DNA from: Aequorivita sp. UBA3180
GTDB lineage: Bacteria > Bacteroidota > Bacteroidia > Flavobacteriales > Flavobacteriaceae
DNA length: 64,000 nt
NCBI GenBank assembly: GCA_002364215.1
Contig: DEXQ01000018.1
Span: 187,243-251,242, forward strand
Direction of reading: 5' to 3'
Position 1 is the first letter of the stretch; every line of letters starts with the position of its first letter. The position numbers and the translations under genes were made by a program. Below, piece by piece: positions 42,793-51,498 of this stretch. Below the pieces are notes generated by a model. It made no database searches and was not told the origin of the DNA. It was given only the letters and a program-made list of their open reading frames with translations.

Positions 42793-43395
42793 TCAGTCGT
42801 AAATTCTAATTATTTCGCCATTTCCTTTTCCGTTAACACTTCTAACATATCCATTAATTACTTTCTTCATCGGTATAGGATTGTGTCCTGGAAAATAGTC
42901 TTTGTACTTTTCGTATGCATCTTCGACCATTCCAGAAGAAACGACATTTACTCTAATTCCGTTTTCAATTTCAAGGGCAACTGCTTTTACAAAACTGTGT
43001 ATTCCGCCATTAACCATAGCGGCACTTGTGGTCTTTACAACTGGGTCGTCTGCCAAAATTCCTGTTGACAAAGTAATCGAGCCATTCGAATTTAAATAAT
43101 GCTGTCCTATACGTACAAGGTTGACTTGTCCCATTAATTTACTCTTTAATCCAATATAATAGTCATCCTCGGTAAGTTCATTAAAATCTGCCCATTTGGC
43201 TTCTCCAGCGATACAAATTATAGCGTCCACTTTACCAATCTTTTCAAACATTGATTTTATTGAGTTACTATCAACAATATCAACGGTCACGTCTCCATTG
43301 GTTCGTCCAGCTATTAAAATTTCGTTTTCTTCTTTAAAGTGTGAAACAACAGTTTTTCCTATTGTTCCGCTTCCTCCAATAATTAAAATTTTCAT
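42793..43395 (-). CDS. Short-chain dehydrogenase/reductase
   Basis: A 200-residue SDR with the dinucleotide loop GGSGTIGKTV at about residues 7-16. The Ser of the catalytic triad is probably in SNGSITLSTG; the usual YxxxK is not clear (a Val/Met region takes its place), so the catalytic lysine is uncertain. Typical for SDRs such as NAD(P)H-dependent reductases of unknown substrate. It lies 10 bp after a small membrane protein gene on the same strand. Confidence 0.75.
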   Translation of the reverse strand: MKILIIGGSGTIGKTVVSHFKEENEILIAGRTNGDVTVDIVDSNSIKSMFEKIGKVDAIICIAGEAKWADFNELTEDDYYIGLKSKLMGQVNLVRIGQHYLNSNGSITLSTGILADDPVVKTTSAAMVNGGIHSFVKAVALEIENGIRVNVVSSGMVEDAYEKYKDYFPGHNPIPMKKVINGYVRSVNGKGNGEIIRIYD

Positions 43396-43405
43396 TATTC
43401 CTTTA

Positions 43406-43675
43406 TTAAGTTAAACATTGAGTTTTGGTGCAATTTTCTTTTTTATTTCTTGATTTGTAAATGGTTAAAGTTGCAATCACGCTCCAAAGTAAATTGGTTA
43501 CAAATGGTGGAATTGCATTGTAGTAATAACAGTTTATGGCTATTAAAAGTCCCCCAAGCAAATTCAAATATTTGCCAAAGCCCAAATATTTTTTGTTTTC
43601 AATTAGGGTTAGGGCATAGGCAAAGATTATGAATCCTGAACCTGACCAACCTAAAATATCAATGAATAATTTCAT
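43406..43675 (-). CDS. CBU_0592-like small membrane protein
   Basis: An 89-residue protein with three membrane helices (about 5-25, 35-52, 58-75) and the pattern LGWSGSGFIIFAYAL at the N-terminus, which resembles CBU_0592-type proteins. Function is unknown. It precedes the SDR gene by 10 bp and follows the HTH gene by 44 bp. Confidence 0.6.
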   Translation of the reverse strand: MKLFIDILGWSGSGFIIFAYALTLIENKKYLGFGKYLNLLGGLLIAINCYYYNAIPPFVTNLLWSVIATLTIYKSRNKKENCTKTQCLT

Positions 43676-43719
43676 AGTTTGTTATATTGCGAAATGTAGA
43701 TATGTATTAGTAAATTTTT

Positions 43720-44022
43720 TTACATCAGAAAGTTCATAAACTGTTTAATTGTTTTTTCGTTCCTTTTCAGATATGACCATTTCCCGTGTCTTGTCGATAT
43801 TAAAAGGCCACACTTTTCCATATTGGTTAGATAGGTTGAAATAGTGGATTGGGAGAGTCCAGCTTTTTCTTGAATATAGGTAACACAAACACCATCATTA
43901 AAATGTTTTAGTGTTTCGTGGGGTGGAAAGTGTTTTTCTGGTTGCTTCAGCCATTCCAATATTTGGAACCTGGTTTGGTTAGATAAACATTTACCGATTT
44001 CTGTCGCTGTTTTCAAATCCAT
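43720..44022 (-). CDS. ArsR-type winged-helix regulator
   Basis: A 100-residue winged-helix protein: LSNQTRFQILEWLKQPEKHF, then CVTYIQEKAGLSQSTISTYLTNMEKCGLLI with the recognition helix. No metal-binding Cys pair typical of ArsR or SmtB is seen; the two Cys residues are in VCVTY and KCGLL. It likely controls the two genes after it. Repeats of TGCGTATATAC lie upstream and may be its operator. Confidence 0.8.
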   Translation of the reverse strand: MDLKTATEIGKCLSNQTRFQILEWLKQPEKHFPPHETLKHFNDGVCVTYIQEKAGLSQSTISTYLTNMEKCGLLISTRHGKWSYLKRNEKTIKQFMNFLM

Positions 44023-44137
44023 AGCGCAAACATATCTATAATTCCCGATATATGAAAATGAATTCTTATTTTTTTGAAGTTATATATTTTTTCAGATTGT
44101 TGCCAACTATTGTATATATGCAATTTACCAAAAAAAA

Positions 44138-44200
44138 TGCGTATATACATCGTAATCAGTACGGTAAACATCAAGTTTTAGTGCAAGTGCGTATATACGT
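44138..44200. promoter_or_regulatory. Direct repeats of TGCGTATATACRT
   Basis: TGCGTATATACAT (44138-44150) and TGCGTATATACGT (44188-44200) start exactly 50 bp apart, with a related TTGTATATATGCAA at 44110-44123. They lie between the HTH gene and the acyl-CoA synthetase, both minus strand, upstream of the HTH gene. A candidate operator for it. Confidence 0.5.
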
Positions 44201-44235
44201 ACTTTTAAGATTATAAAGTTTTTATAAATAAAACT

Positions 44236-46290
44236 TTACCCAACCCGCACCCGAGCATCAACGGCAACTATATTTTTCTGGGTGCCAATCAACGGATTGA
44301 TGTCCATTTCGGTAATTTCCGGGGCGGCCTCCACCAAAGCCGAAAGCCGTTGGATGATTTCCACAAACTGGTTTTCGTCAACGCCCTCTCGGCCCCGCGC
44401 ACCTTGAATGAGTTTATACCCGCGAAGCGATTGTACCATTTGCTGCGCTTCGTTATTTGAAATAGGGCTTAAACCCGCCGAAATATCGTTCAGCACTTCT
44501 ATAAAAATCCCACCCAAACCGCATAGAATGGTGTGGTTGAAACCGGGCTCCTTCATTACGCCCACAAACAGTTCCAGTCCCGCCAGTTGCGGCTGCACCA
44601 TTACGGCAGTGGCCGAATCTATTTTCATCAGTAAATCGAAAGTTTCGGCGGCTTCAGTTTCGTTGGCTATATTTAAAACCACGCCTTGCGCATCACTTTT
44701 ATGGAGCGGGCCAACCACTTTCATCACTACGGGAAAGTCTGTTGCTTCCATAGCTGCAAGCAATTTTTCTTTTGAATTTTCTACAATTTCATGAACCCGC
44801 GGAATGCCAGCCGAATCCAATAAAGCTACAGATTGTTTGGGAGATAGATATCCGTCAGTCGCGGCATCAATGATTTTTCTAATGCCTATAACATCAATTT
44901 TTGGCAGTGATATTTTTTGAGATTGCGGGTCGGGCGTATTATAAACTTGTGAAAGCGCCTTTCCCAAAACCACTTCATCGGGAAAATGAATGTGCCCCTT
45001 CTTTAGAAATGATTGAATTTCGCGCTGTGCATTTACAACGGAAGGCAAAACGGGAAAAATTGGTTTGTTGCAGATTTCGAGTTTTACGCTTAAAACGTTG
45101 TACACATTTTCAACATCAAAAAGGCCCGCACTTCCAAAAACTACGACCATAGCATCTATAGAATCAAATTTATGCTCGCAATAATCTATAATGATGCCCA
45201 ACTGCTCGGCGGTACCGGTTGCCAAAAAGTCTATGGGATTTGCAATTGAAGAACCGGGATAAAGAAACGATTTTAATTTTTCTGCGTCGGGTCCTGAAAT
45301 TTCGGGAACTTTTAATCCACCTTTTGAAAGCTGGTCTGCCAACATTACCGCCGAACCACCTGCATGGGTGATAATGGCAATATTCTTCCCCTTTAATTTT
45401 TTATAGTTGAAAATAGCCGCCACGCTCAACAATTGTTCTCTACTGCTGCAATACACAATTCCAGCTTTGTTGAACAGGGCGCGCACCGTCATATCGCTAC
45501 TGGCAATGGCGCCCGTGTGCGAAGTGGCGGCACGGCTGCCCTCGGCGGTGCTTCCTGCTTTTATGGCCGCTATTTTCGCGCCTTTTTTTATGAGGGAAGA
45601 CGCGTGTTTCAGCAATTTTTGCGGATTGGAAATGGTTTCCAAATAAAGCAATTTTATAAGCGGATCTTTTTCAGCATCAAAATGATCGTCCATATATTCC
45701 AAAATATCCTCAACGCTGGTCTGTGCGGCATTCCCGACGGAAAAAACGTTGGCAAAAGTAACGCCTAGCGACATTCCCGCCTCCATAATAAAAACCGCCG
45801 TTGCGCCCGAACCCGAAATAAGGTCGCAGCCTTTTGGATTGAAAGGCGGCACCGGGGCGGTAAAAACACCCTTATAATTTTTGGTTATAACCCCAATGCA
45901 GTTTGGACCAATTAGGCAACCATTAACCGAATCGACCGTCGAAACTATCTGCTGTTCCCATTTTTTTCCCTGTTCACCAGCTTCGCCAAAACCTGCGGAA
46001 ATTATTATAAAAGCTTTCGTATTCTTTTCTTCAGCTAAAATATTTACAGTTTCGGGACAGTATTTTGCGGGAATGGCAAGAATGGCAAGGTCGGTTTGGG
46101 GAATTTCATTTACTTCAGCATAACTTTTTATGCCCTGAACCTTTTCCTCCTTGGGGTTAACAACATACAATTCTCCACCGAAATTCCCTGAAATTATATT
46201 TTTCAGCATATTGCCGCCAGGTTTTGTGGAGTCGTTGGAAGCGCCGATTATAGCGATGCTTTTTGGGTTAAGAAGTTGTTTGTTAACCAT
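44236..46290 (-). CDS. ADP-forming acyl-CoA (acetate-CoA) ligase, fused subunits
   Basis: A 684-residue NDP-forming acyl-CoA synthetase. Domains in order: CoA-binding (about 1-130, starting LNPKSIAIIGASNDSTKPG), succinyl-CoA ligase-like with a phosphohistidine in SHTGAIASSD (about 255), and a C-terminal ATP-grasp (about 470-684, with PVVMKVVGPLHKSDAQGV). It converts acyl-CoA + ADP + Pi to acid + CoA + ATP, or the reverse. The substrate (acetate, another short acid) is not determined. It is divergent from the second nor-like operon, and the shared palindrome at 46380 may also activate it. Confidence 0.88.
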   Translation of the reverse strand: MVNKQLLNPKSIAIIGASNDSTKPGGNMLKNIISGNFGGELYVVNPKEEKVQGIKSYAEVNEIPQTDLAILAIPAKYCPETVNILAEEKNTKAFIIISAGFGEAGEQGKKWEQQIVSTVDSVNGCLIGPNCIGVITKNYKGVFTAPVPPFNPKGCDLISGSGATAVFIMEAGMSLGVTFANVFSVGNAAQTSVEDILEYMDDHFDAEKDPLIKLLYLETISNPQKLLKHASSLIKKGAKIAAIKAGSTAEGSRAATSHTGAIASSDMTVRALFNKAGIVYCSSREQLLSVAAIFNYKKLKGKNIAIITHAGGSAVMLADQLSKGGLKVPEISGPDAEKLKSFLYPGSSIANPIDFLATGTAEQLGIIIDYCEHKFDSIDAMVVVFGSAGLFDVENVYNVLSVKLEICNKPIFPVLPSVVNAQREIQSFLKKGHIHFPDEVVLGKALSQVYNTPDPQSQKISLPKIDVIGIRKIIDAATDGYLSPKQSVALLDSAGIPRVHEIVENSKEKLLAAMEATDFPVVMKVVGPLHKSDAQGVVLNIANETEAAETFDLLMKIDSATAVMVQPQLAGLELFVGVMKEPGFNHTILCGLGGIFIEVLNDISAGLSPISNNEAQQMVQSLRGYKLIQGARGREGVDENQFVEIIQRLSALVEAAPEITEMDINPLIGTQKNIVAVDARVRVG

Positions 46291-46379
46291 TTTGTATAAA
46301 GATGATTTTAAAATAAAAATATTAGGAAAAACATTGGTTCGCCAAAAGCGAAATTAAAAGATGTTTTAGTCCTAAAAAC

Positions 46380-46422
46380 TGATATTTATCATATTTCAGG
46401 CAAGAGTGATAGGGTATTTTTA
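46380..46422 (+). promoter_or_regulatory. FNR/CRP-like site and -7 box for the norCB-like/nadAB operon
   Basis: TGATATTTATCA at 46380-46391 and TATTTTTA at 46415-46422, standard spacing. On the minus strand TAATTTCG ends at 46349, the same distance, so the site may also drive the acyl-CoA ligase gene. Confidence 0.72.
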
Positions 46423-46444
46423 CGACCAAATAATTCAATTTGAA

Positions 46445-46876
46445 ATGGTCTCCAATCCAAGGCCTTATATTTTTATTATGGCGGTTCTGCTCGCCCTCTT
46501 CGGTTTTTATAATTATATAATCTATAATACCGATGGGTACGTGGCCGTGGAAAAATTATCCCCTGTGGCAGTACAAGGCCAGCAACTGTTCCAAAGCAAC
46601 CGTTGTTGGTCCTGTCATCAATTGTACGGTTTGGGTGGCTATTTGGGTCCGGATTTAACAAACGTATATTCCGCCGAAGGCAAAGGTGCAAATTATATAA
46701 AAGCGTTTTTGAACAGTGGTGTGAAAAGTATGCCACAATTCCACTTTACGGAAGAGGAGAAAGAGGCGCTGGTGCAATACTTAAAACAAGTAGATGAAAC
46801 GGGAATTTACCCAAATTACGATGCCGAAATTGAAGCAACGGGCTGGGTGAAAATAAAATATAGAAATGAAGAATAA
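46445..46876 (+). CDS. NorC-like membrane cytochrome c, second copy
   Basis: A 143-residue protein with an N-terminal helix (about 8-24), a monohaem site C-W-S-C-H near residue 54 and a likely axial Met in KSMPQFHFT. It resembles NorC. The start is placed at 46445 because the -7 box ends at 46422; an earlier in-frame GTG at 46406 lies before the expected transcript. It overlaps the next gene by 11 bp and is presumably its electron donor. Confidence 0.82.
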   Translation: MVSNPRPYIFIMAVLLALFGFYNYIIYNTDGYVAVEKLSPVAVQGQQLFQSNRCWSCHQLYGLGGYLGPDLTNVYSAEGKGANYIKAFLNSGVKSMPQFHFTEEEKEALVQYLKQVDETGIYPNYDAEIEATGWVKIKYRNEE

Positions 46877-48191
46877 AGTGCCGCTCCTGTTTTTGTTGTT
46901 TGCGCTCACCGCCCTCTTTTTGGGAATGCTCTTTGGGCTTACAGCTTCACTTCAGTATTTGTTGCCAGAATTTTTAAAGGAAACGGTGCCCTTTTCCAAA
47001 CTTCGACCATTTCACGTAACTTCTGAAACTTCTTGGATTGTGCTTGCAGCCACGGGCAGTATTTATTTTTTTATCGCTTCGGTTGAGAAGTTTGAGCTCT
47101 TTTCACCAAAATTCCAGTTGCTTCATTTCATACTTTTCCTGTTGACGGGCGTTGCCATTTATTTTTCTTTCGCTTTCGATTATACCGAGGGCCGCGAATA
47201 TTTCGCATTTAAACCTATTTTAATGATTCCAATTTTGATAGGTTGGGTACTTTTCGCAATCAACTATTTTAAAACGCTCTACACCAATATGAAGGGCTGG
47301 CCTGTCTATTACTGGATGTGGGGCACGGGCATCGTCTTTATGTGCTATCATTTAATGGAGGCACATTTTTGGCTGTTCGATTTTTTTAGGTTGAATTTTA
47401 TAAAAGATTTTGCCGTCCAGTGGAAATCGACCGGTTCGTTTACGGGCTCGTGGAATATGCTGGTTTACGGTATTTCAATTTATCTGATGTCCGAAATCAA
47501 AAAGGATACCGATGTGGCCACCAATAAAATTGCGTTTTTCTTTTACTTTTTGGGGTTGACGAATTTAATGTTCGGCTGGGCGCACCATACCTATTTATTG
47601 CCAACCCAACCGTGGATTCGGTATGTGGCTTACGCAATAAGTATGACGGAGTGGATTGTGCTTGCATCGATAATTTACAATTGGAAACGTTCGGTTTTAA
47701 AGATTGAAAAGGAAAATCACCCCATGGCATACAGGTTTTTGTTGGCAACCGATTTTTGGATTTTTATCAACATTATTTTGGCGCTATTATTCTCCATTCC
47801 CGCCATTAATTTCTTTACCCACGGCACGCACGTTACCGTGGCACATTCCATGGGCACTACCATTGGCATTAATACAACGATACTTTTTTCGGCCTTGTTT
47901 TTTATTGCGCATTATGTGCGGCCACAGCTAAAAACCGATACCAAATGGGTTAAGCGTGGGTTTGTTGCTTTCAATATCTCGCTGTTTATCTTTTTCGTTT
48001 CATTGATAATTGCCGGTGCTAAACGCAGCTACTGGATGTACGTTTCAAAGGAAGGATCGTTTGCGGAAATGCAGGATTCAATCGTGCCGTACTATATTTC
48101 GTTTTTCATCTTTGGAATTGGGATATTTATTTCGCTTTTAATAGTAGCGACGCCTATTTTCAAAGTTTTGCTTCACAAAATAAAATCATAA
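46866..48191 (+). CDS. Divergent NorB-like haem-copper oxidase superfamily protein
   Basis: A 441-residue, about 12-helix protein. It aligns to NorB by eye: H50 in LRPFHVTSE (low-spin haem), H162 in MCYHLMEAHF (Cu/FeB), H240-H241 in GWAHHTYLL, and H327 in THGTHVTVAHSMGTT (haem b3). Where NorB has M-H-G-H, this protein has A-H-S-M, so Met329 takes the place of the second low-spin haem His. The glutamate is at H+3 (E165), not H+4. It is not the canonical NorB, which is encoded at 37706-39055. Function is probably NO reduction or detoxification, but unproven. Confidence 0.8.
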   Translation: MKNKVPLLFLLFALTALFLGMLFGLTASLQYLLPEFLKETVPFSKLRPFHVTSETSWIVLAATGSIYFFIASVEKFELFSPKFQLLHFILFLLTGVAIYFSFAFDYTEGREYFAFKPILMIPILIGWVLFAINYFKTLYTNMKGWPVYYWMWGTGIVFMCYHLMEAHFWLFDFFRLNFIKDFAVQWKSTGSFTGSWNMLVYGISIYLMSEIKKDTDVATNKIAFFFYFLGLTNLMFGWAHHTYLLPTQPWIRYVAYAISMTEWIVLASIIYNWKRSVLKIEKENHPMAYRFLLATDFWIFINIILALLFSIPAINFFTHGTHVTVAHSMGTTIGINTTILFSALFFIAHYVRPQLKTDTKWVKRGFVAFNISLFIFFVSLIIAGAKRSYWMYVSKEGSFAEMQDSIVPYYISFFIFGIGIFISLLIVATPIFKVLLHKIKS

Positions 48192-48197
48192 GTACCG

Positions 48198-49124
48198 ATG
48201 GATTTACATCAAAAAATAAAAGAGCTTAAAACGCAAAAAAATGCTGTAATTCTCGCACACTATTACCAAGTGCCCGAAATTCAGGAAGTGGCAGATTATG
48301 TGGGCGATAGCTTGGGGCTTTCGCAAAAAGCAGCAGAAACCGATGCCGAAATGATCGTCTTTGCTGGCGTGCATTTTATGGCGGAAACGGCCAAAATTTT
48401 GAACCCCGCTAAAAAAGTTTTGCTTCCCGATTTAATGGCGGGCTGTTCGCTGGCAGATTCGTGTCCGCCCATTGCTTTTAAAAAATTGGTGGACGCCCAT
48501 CCGGACCACGTGGTAATAACGTATGTGAATTGTTCTGCAGAAGTAAAGGCCTTGAGTGATATTATTTGCACCTCTTCCAACGCCGAAAAAATAGTGAATT
48601 CGGTGCCAAAGGACGTACCGATTATTTTTGCGCCCGATAAAAATTTGGGGAAATATATTCAGAAGAAAACTGGGCGGAACATGCTGCTTTGGGATGGAGC
48701 TTGCATTGTGCACGAAGCCTTTTCGATGGATAAACTGCTGAAATTATACAAAGAAAATCCGGGTTCAAAAATAATTGCCCACCCCGAAAGCGAGAGCCAT
48801 ATTTTGGAAACTGCAACCTATATCGGTTCCACGGCGGGAATGATTGATTATGTGAAAAAGCATCCTTCGGAAAAATTTATTGTTGCCACTGAAGCTGGAA
48901 TTCTTCATAAAATGCAGCAGGAAGTACCGCAAGCGGTACTGATTCCAGCCCCTGCGGAAGAAGACAACACCTGCGCATGCAGCGAATGTGCGTTTATGAA
49001 AATGAACACTTTGCAAAAATTATACTACTGTCTGCTGAATGAAAATCCACAAATAGAAGTTACCGAAGAAATACGTAAAAAAGCAATTCTGCCCATTGAG
49101 CGAATGCTGGAATTATCGAAGTAG
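48198..49124 (+). CDS. nadA: Quinolinate synthase NadA
   Basis: A 308-residue enzyme that condenses iminoaspartate with dihydroxyacetone phosphate to quinolinate for NAD synthesis. It has the motifs AHYYQVPEIQEVADYVGDSLGLS, the cluster Cys in LMAGCSLADSCPP and VNCSAEVKALSD, and C-A-C-S-E-C near the C-terminus. The [4Fe-4S] cluster is oxygen- and NO-sensitive. It is 6 bp after the NorB-like gene and overlaps nadB. Confidence 0.92.
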   Translation: MDLHQKIKELKTQKNAVILAHYYQVPEIQEVADYVGDSLGLSQKAAETDAEMIVFAGVHFMAETAKILNPAKKVLLPDLMAGCSLADSCPPIAFKKLVDAHPDHVVITYVNCSAEVKALSDIICTSSNAEKIVNSVPKDVPIIFAPDKNLGKYIQKKTGRNMLLWDGACIVHEAFSMDKLLKLYKENPGSKIIAHPESESHILETATYIGSTAGMIDYVKKHPSEKFIVATEAGILHKMQQEVPQAVLIPAPAEEDNTCACSECAFMKMNTLQKLYYCLLNENPQIEVTEEIRKKAILPIERMLELSK

Positions 49125-49126
49125 TG

Positions 49127-50695
49127 ATGGAAACCAATTTTTTGATTATCGGTTCGGGCGCTGCGGGTTTGACGCTTGCAGTGAAACTTGCTGCGGAATT
49201 TCCAAAGAAAAAAATCACGGTGGTGACCAAGGCGCACCAGTCGGAATCGAACACCAAATATGCGCAGGGCGGCGTGGCGGCGGTTTTTGATTTAAAGGAA
49301 GATTCCTTTCAAAAACACATTGAGGATACGCTGATTGCGGGTGACGGACTATGCGACAGAGCGGTTGTGGAAATGGTCATAAAAGAAGGCCCAAAAAGAT
49401 TGCGCGAACTGATGGCATGGGGCGCCAAATTTGATACCGATGCCAATGGCGAACTCAATTTAGGTAGGGAAGGAGGCCATTCAGAATTTAGGGTAATCCA
49501 TCATAAAGACACAACGGGCAACGAGATTGAGCGTGCGCTTTTGGAACGTACCAATCAACTTTCGAATCTTATGTTGCTGCCGCATCATTTCGCAATAGAC
49601 TTGATTACGGAGCATCATTTTTCAGAAAATAAAACTGAAAATCTTTCGTGTTACGGGGCTTATGTTTTGGACCAAATTTCGGGGAATATTTTTACCATAA
49701 AAGCAGACTGCACCACACTCGCTTCGGGCGGAATGGGGCAGGTTTACGGCCATACCACCAATCCCAAAGTAGCAACGGGCGATGGTATTGCCATGGCATA
49801 TCGGGCAAAGGCGAGGATCAAAAACATGGAGTTTATCCAGTTTCATCCCACCGCGCTTTACGACGGGAATAATGGCGCTTCGTTTTTAATTTCTGAGGCA
49901 GTTCGTGGTTTTGGAGCGTTTCTTCGGAATAAAAATGGCGAACGGTTTATGTTGAATTATGATGAACGGGGCGAATTGGCTTCCCGTGATATTGTTTCGC
50001 GTGCCATAGATTCTGAAATAAAAAAATCGGGCGATGACTGTGTTTTCTTAGATTGTACACATTTGAATATCGAAGATTTCAAAAAACATTTTCCAAACAT
50101 ATATGAAACTTGTTTGCAGAAGAATATAAAAATTGCGAAAGATTGGATTCCCGTGGTTCCCGCATCGCATTATTTGTGCGGCGGGGTGGTTGTGGATATG
50201 GATGGAAAGACTTCGGTGAAAAATCTTTTTGCCTGTGGCGAATGTTCGTACACCGGTTTGCACGGCGCCAACCGGCTGGCATCCAATTCGTTGTTGGAAG
50301 CTTTGGTCTATGCAGACCGTATTTTTAAATATCTCTGTAAACATCAGCCCTCACAGACGACCAAAGCCATTCCGGAATGGAATGATGCTGGGACGGTTTT
50401 ATTGAAGGATTCTGAAACACTTCAGCAAAAAACCTTAGAATTACAAGAATTAATGCGAAGATTTGCCGGGGTGGTGCGAGAAAGTGAAGATTTAAGAAAG
50501 GCATCCCTTCAACTTGAAAAATTGTATTTTGAAACGGAAGCGCTTTATCAGAAACACAAACTAAACACGGTACTTTCAGAGCTTCGGAATATGGTAAATG
50601 TGGCGCATTTGATCATCCAGCAATCCCTGAAACGAAAGGAAAACCGTGGTGGATATTTTAATGAAGATTATATAAAAGTAAAAGAAATAAGATGA
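49127..50695 (+). CDS. nadB: L-aspartate oxidase NadB
   Basis: A 522-residue flavoprotein of the succinate-dehydrogenase/fumarate-reductase flavin group. FAD-binding GSGAAGL, TKYAQGGVAAVF, the active-site Arg region and GLHGANRLASNSLLEALV are visible. It oxidises L-aspartate to iminoaspartate, with O2 or fumarate as acceptor. The ATG at 49127 is 3 bp after an overlapping GTG; both follow the nadA stop directly. Confidence 0.92.
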   Translation: METNFLIIGSGAAGLTLAVKLAAEFPKKKITVVTKAHQSESNTKYAQGGVAAVFDLKEDSFQKHIEDTLIAGDGLCDRAVVEMVIKEGPKRLRELMAWGAKFDTDANGELNLGREGGHSEFRVIHHKDTTGNEIERALLERTNQLSNLMLLPHHFAIDLITEHHFSENKTENLSCYGAYVLDQISGNIFTIKADCTTLASGGMGQVYGHTTNPKVATGDGIAMAYRAKARIKNMEFIQFHPTALYDGNNGASFLISEAVRGFGAFLRNKNGERFMLNYDERGELASRDIVSRAIDSEIKKSGDDCVFLDCTHLNIEDFKKHFPNIYETCLQKNIKIAKDWIPVVPASHYLCGGVVVDMDGKTSVKNLFACGECSYTGLHGANRLASNSLLEALVYADRIFKYLCKHQPSQTTKAIPEWNDAGTVLLKDSETLQQKTLELQELMRRFAGVVRESEDLRKASLQLEKLYFETEALYQKHKLNTVLSELRNMVNVAHLIIQQSLKRKENRGGYFNEDYIKVKEIR

Positions 50696-51288
50696 AAAAT
50701 TTGATAGAAAGCTCGGTAAACAAAGCAATGGATTATACACAATACAACTTGCTTTTTAAAAAACTGGTGGCGGAAGGCCGAACTACTGGCGAAGAAACCC
50801 AAGAAAAAATTGATTATACAAAACTGAATTTTAGTCGAACAAAGCGTTTGGACAAAACCGCTGAAATTTCTGAAGAAGCAATTGAGGTTTTCAAGAATAT
50901 TTCAGAAAAACAAACTTGGCTCGTAATCAGCGAACCATGGTGTGGTGATGCCGCGCAAACGCTTCCGTTTTTGAATAAAATTGCACAACTTTTAGAAATC
51001 ATCGATTTGAAGATTGTGCTTCGCGATGAAAATCCGGAGTTGATGGATAAATTTCTTACCAATGGCTCCCAATCCATACCTGTGGTTATTATGCTCGATT
51101 CGGACTTCAACGTAATAAATACTTTTGGTCCGCGCTCTAAGGCCGCGACAAAATTGGTTATCGATTACAAGGAACATCACGGAAAAATAGACGACGCCTT
51201 TAAGGAAATGCTACAGCTTTGGTATAATAATGATAAGGGAATTTCAATAATTAATGATATTTTGGAAACCCTGAGTGTAAAAGCGTAA
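50692..51288 (+). CDS. Thioredoxin-like protein with WCGD motif
   Basis: A 198-residue protein with a thioredoxin fold at about 70-170. The redox site reads EPWCGDAAQ: only one Cys, the second replaced by Asp. The cis-Pro region is SQSIPVVIMLD. A single-Cys thioredoxin-like protein cannot form an internal disulfide, so it may act as a reductase by other means or bind a partner. It overlaps nadB by 4 bp and is the last gene of the NorCB-like/nadAB operon. Confidence 0.78.
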   Translation: MKNLIESSVNKAMDYTQYNLLFKKLVAEGRTTGEETQEKIDYTKLNFSRTKRLDKTAEISEEAIEVFKNISEKQTWLVISEPWCGDAAQTLPFLNKIAQLLEIIDLKIVLRDENPELMDKFLTNGSQSIPVVIMLDSDFNVINTFGPRSKAATKLVIDYKEHHGKIDDAFKEMLQLWYNNDKGISIINDILETLSVKA

Positions 51289-51440
51289 AAGGAATCAAGA
51301 CGACGATTTGACCCACGACCGCTTCGCTACAAGACCCACGACAAAAAGAATAATTACTATTACTCGGGTTTCTAACCGTTGTGCTTCCAATAGTCGTAAT
51401 TTCAACCGTCGTGGCTCAAAAGTTCAATTTCCAAAAAATC

Positions 51441-51483
51441 TGACCAAAGTCATTTCAGGAACAGTTTAGATTCCCAACCTTTG
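51441..51483 (+). promoter_or_regulatory. FNR/CRP-like site and -7 box for the CoA transferase
   Basis: TGACCAAAGTCA at 51441-51452 and AACCTTTG ending at 51483, standard spacing. The box covers a TTG at 51481, so the real start is the ATG at 51499. Confidence 0.72.
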
Positions 51484-51498
51484 ACAAAAATTAAAATT

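Noticed and set aside
42793..44022. A recent mobile insertion carrying SDR, small membrane protein and HTH genes
   Set aside because: No transposase, integrase, attachment repeat or clear compositional break is visible.
46866..48191. NO dismutase or a quinol-type NOR
   Set aside because: A cytochrome c partner gene overlaps it and there is no N-terminal quinol-NOR extension.
51301..51420. Regulatory RNA between the thioredoxin-like and CoA transferase genes
   Set aside because: Short repeats of GACCCACGAC and a partial inverse are present, but no convincing folded structure, promoter or terminator could be identified.
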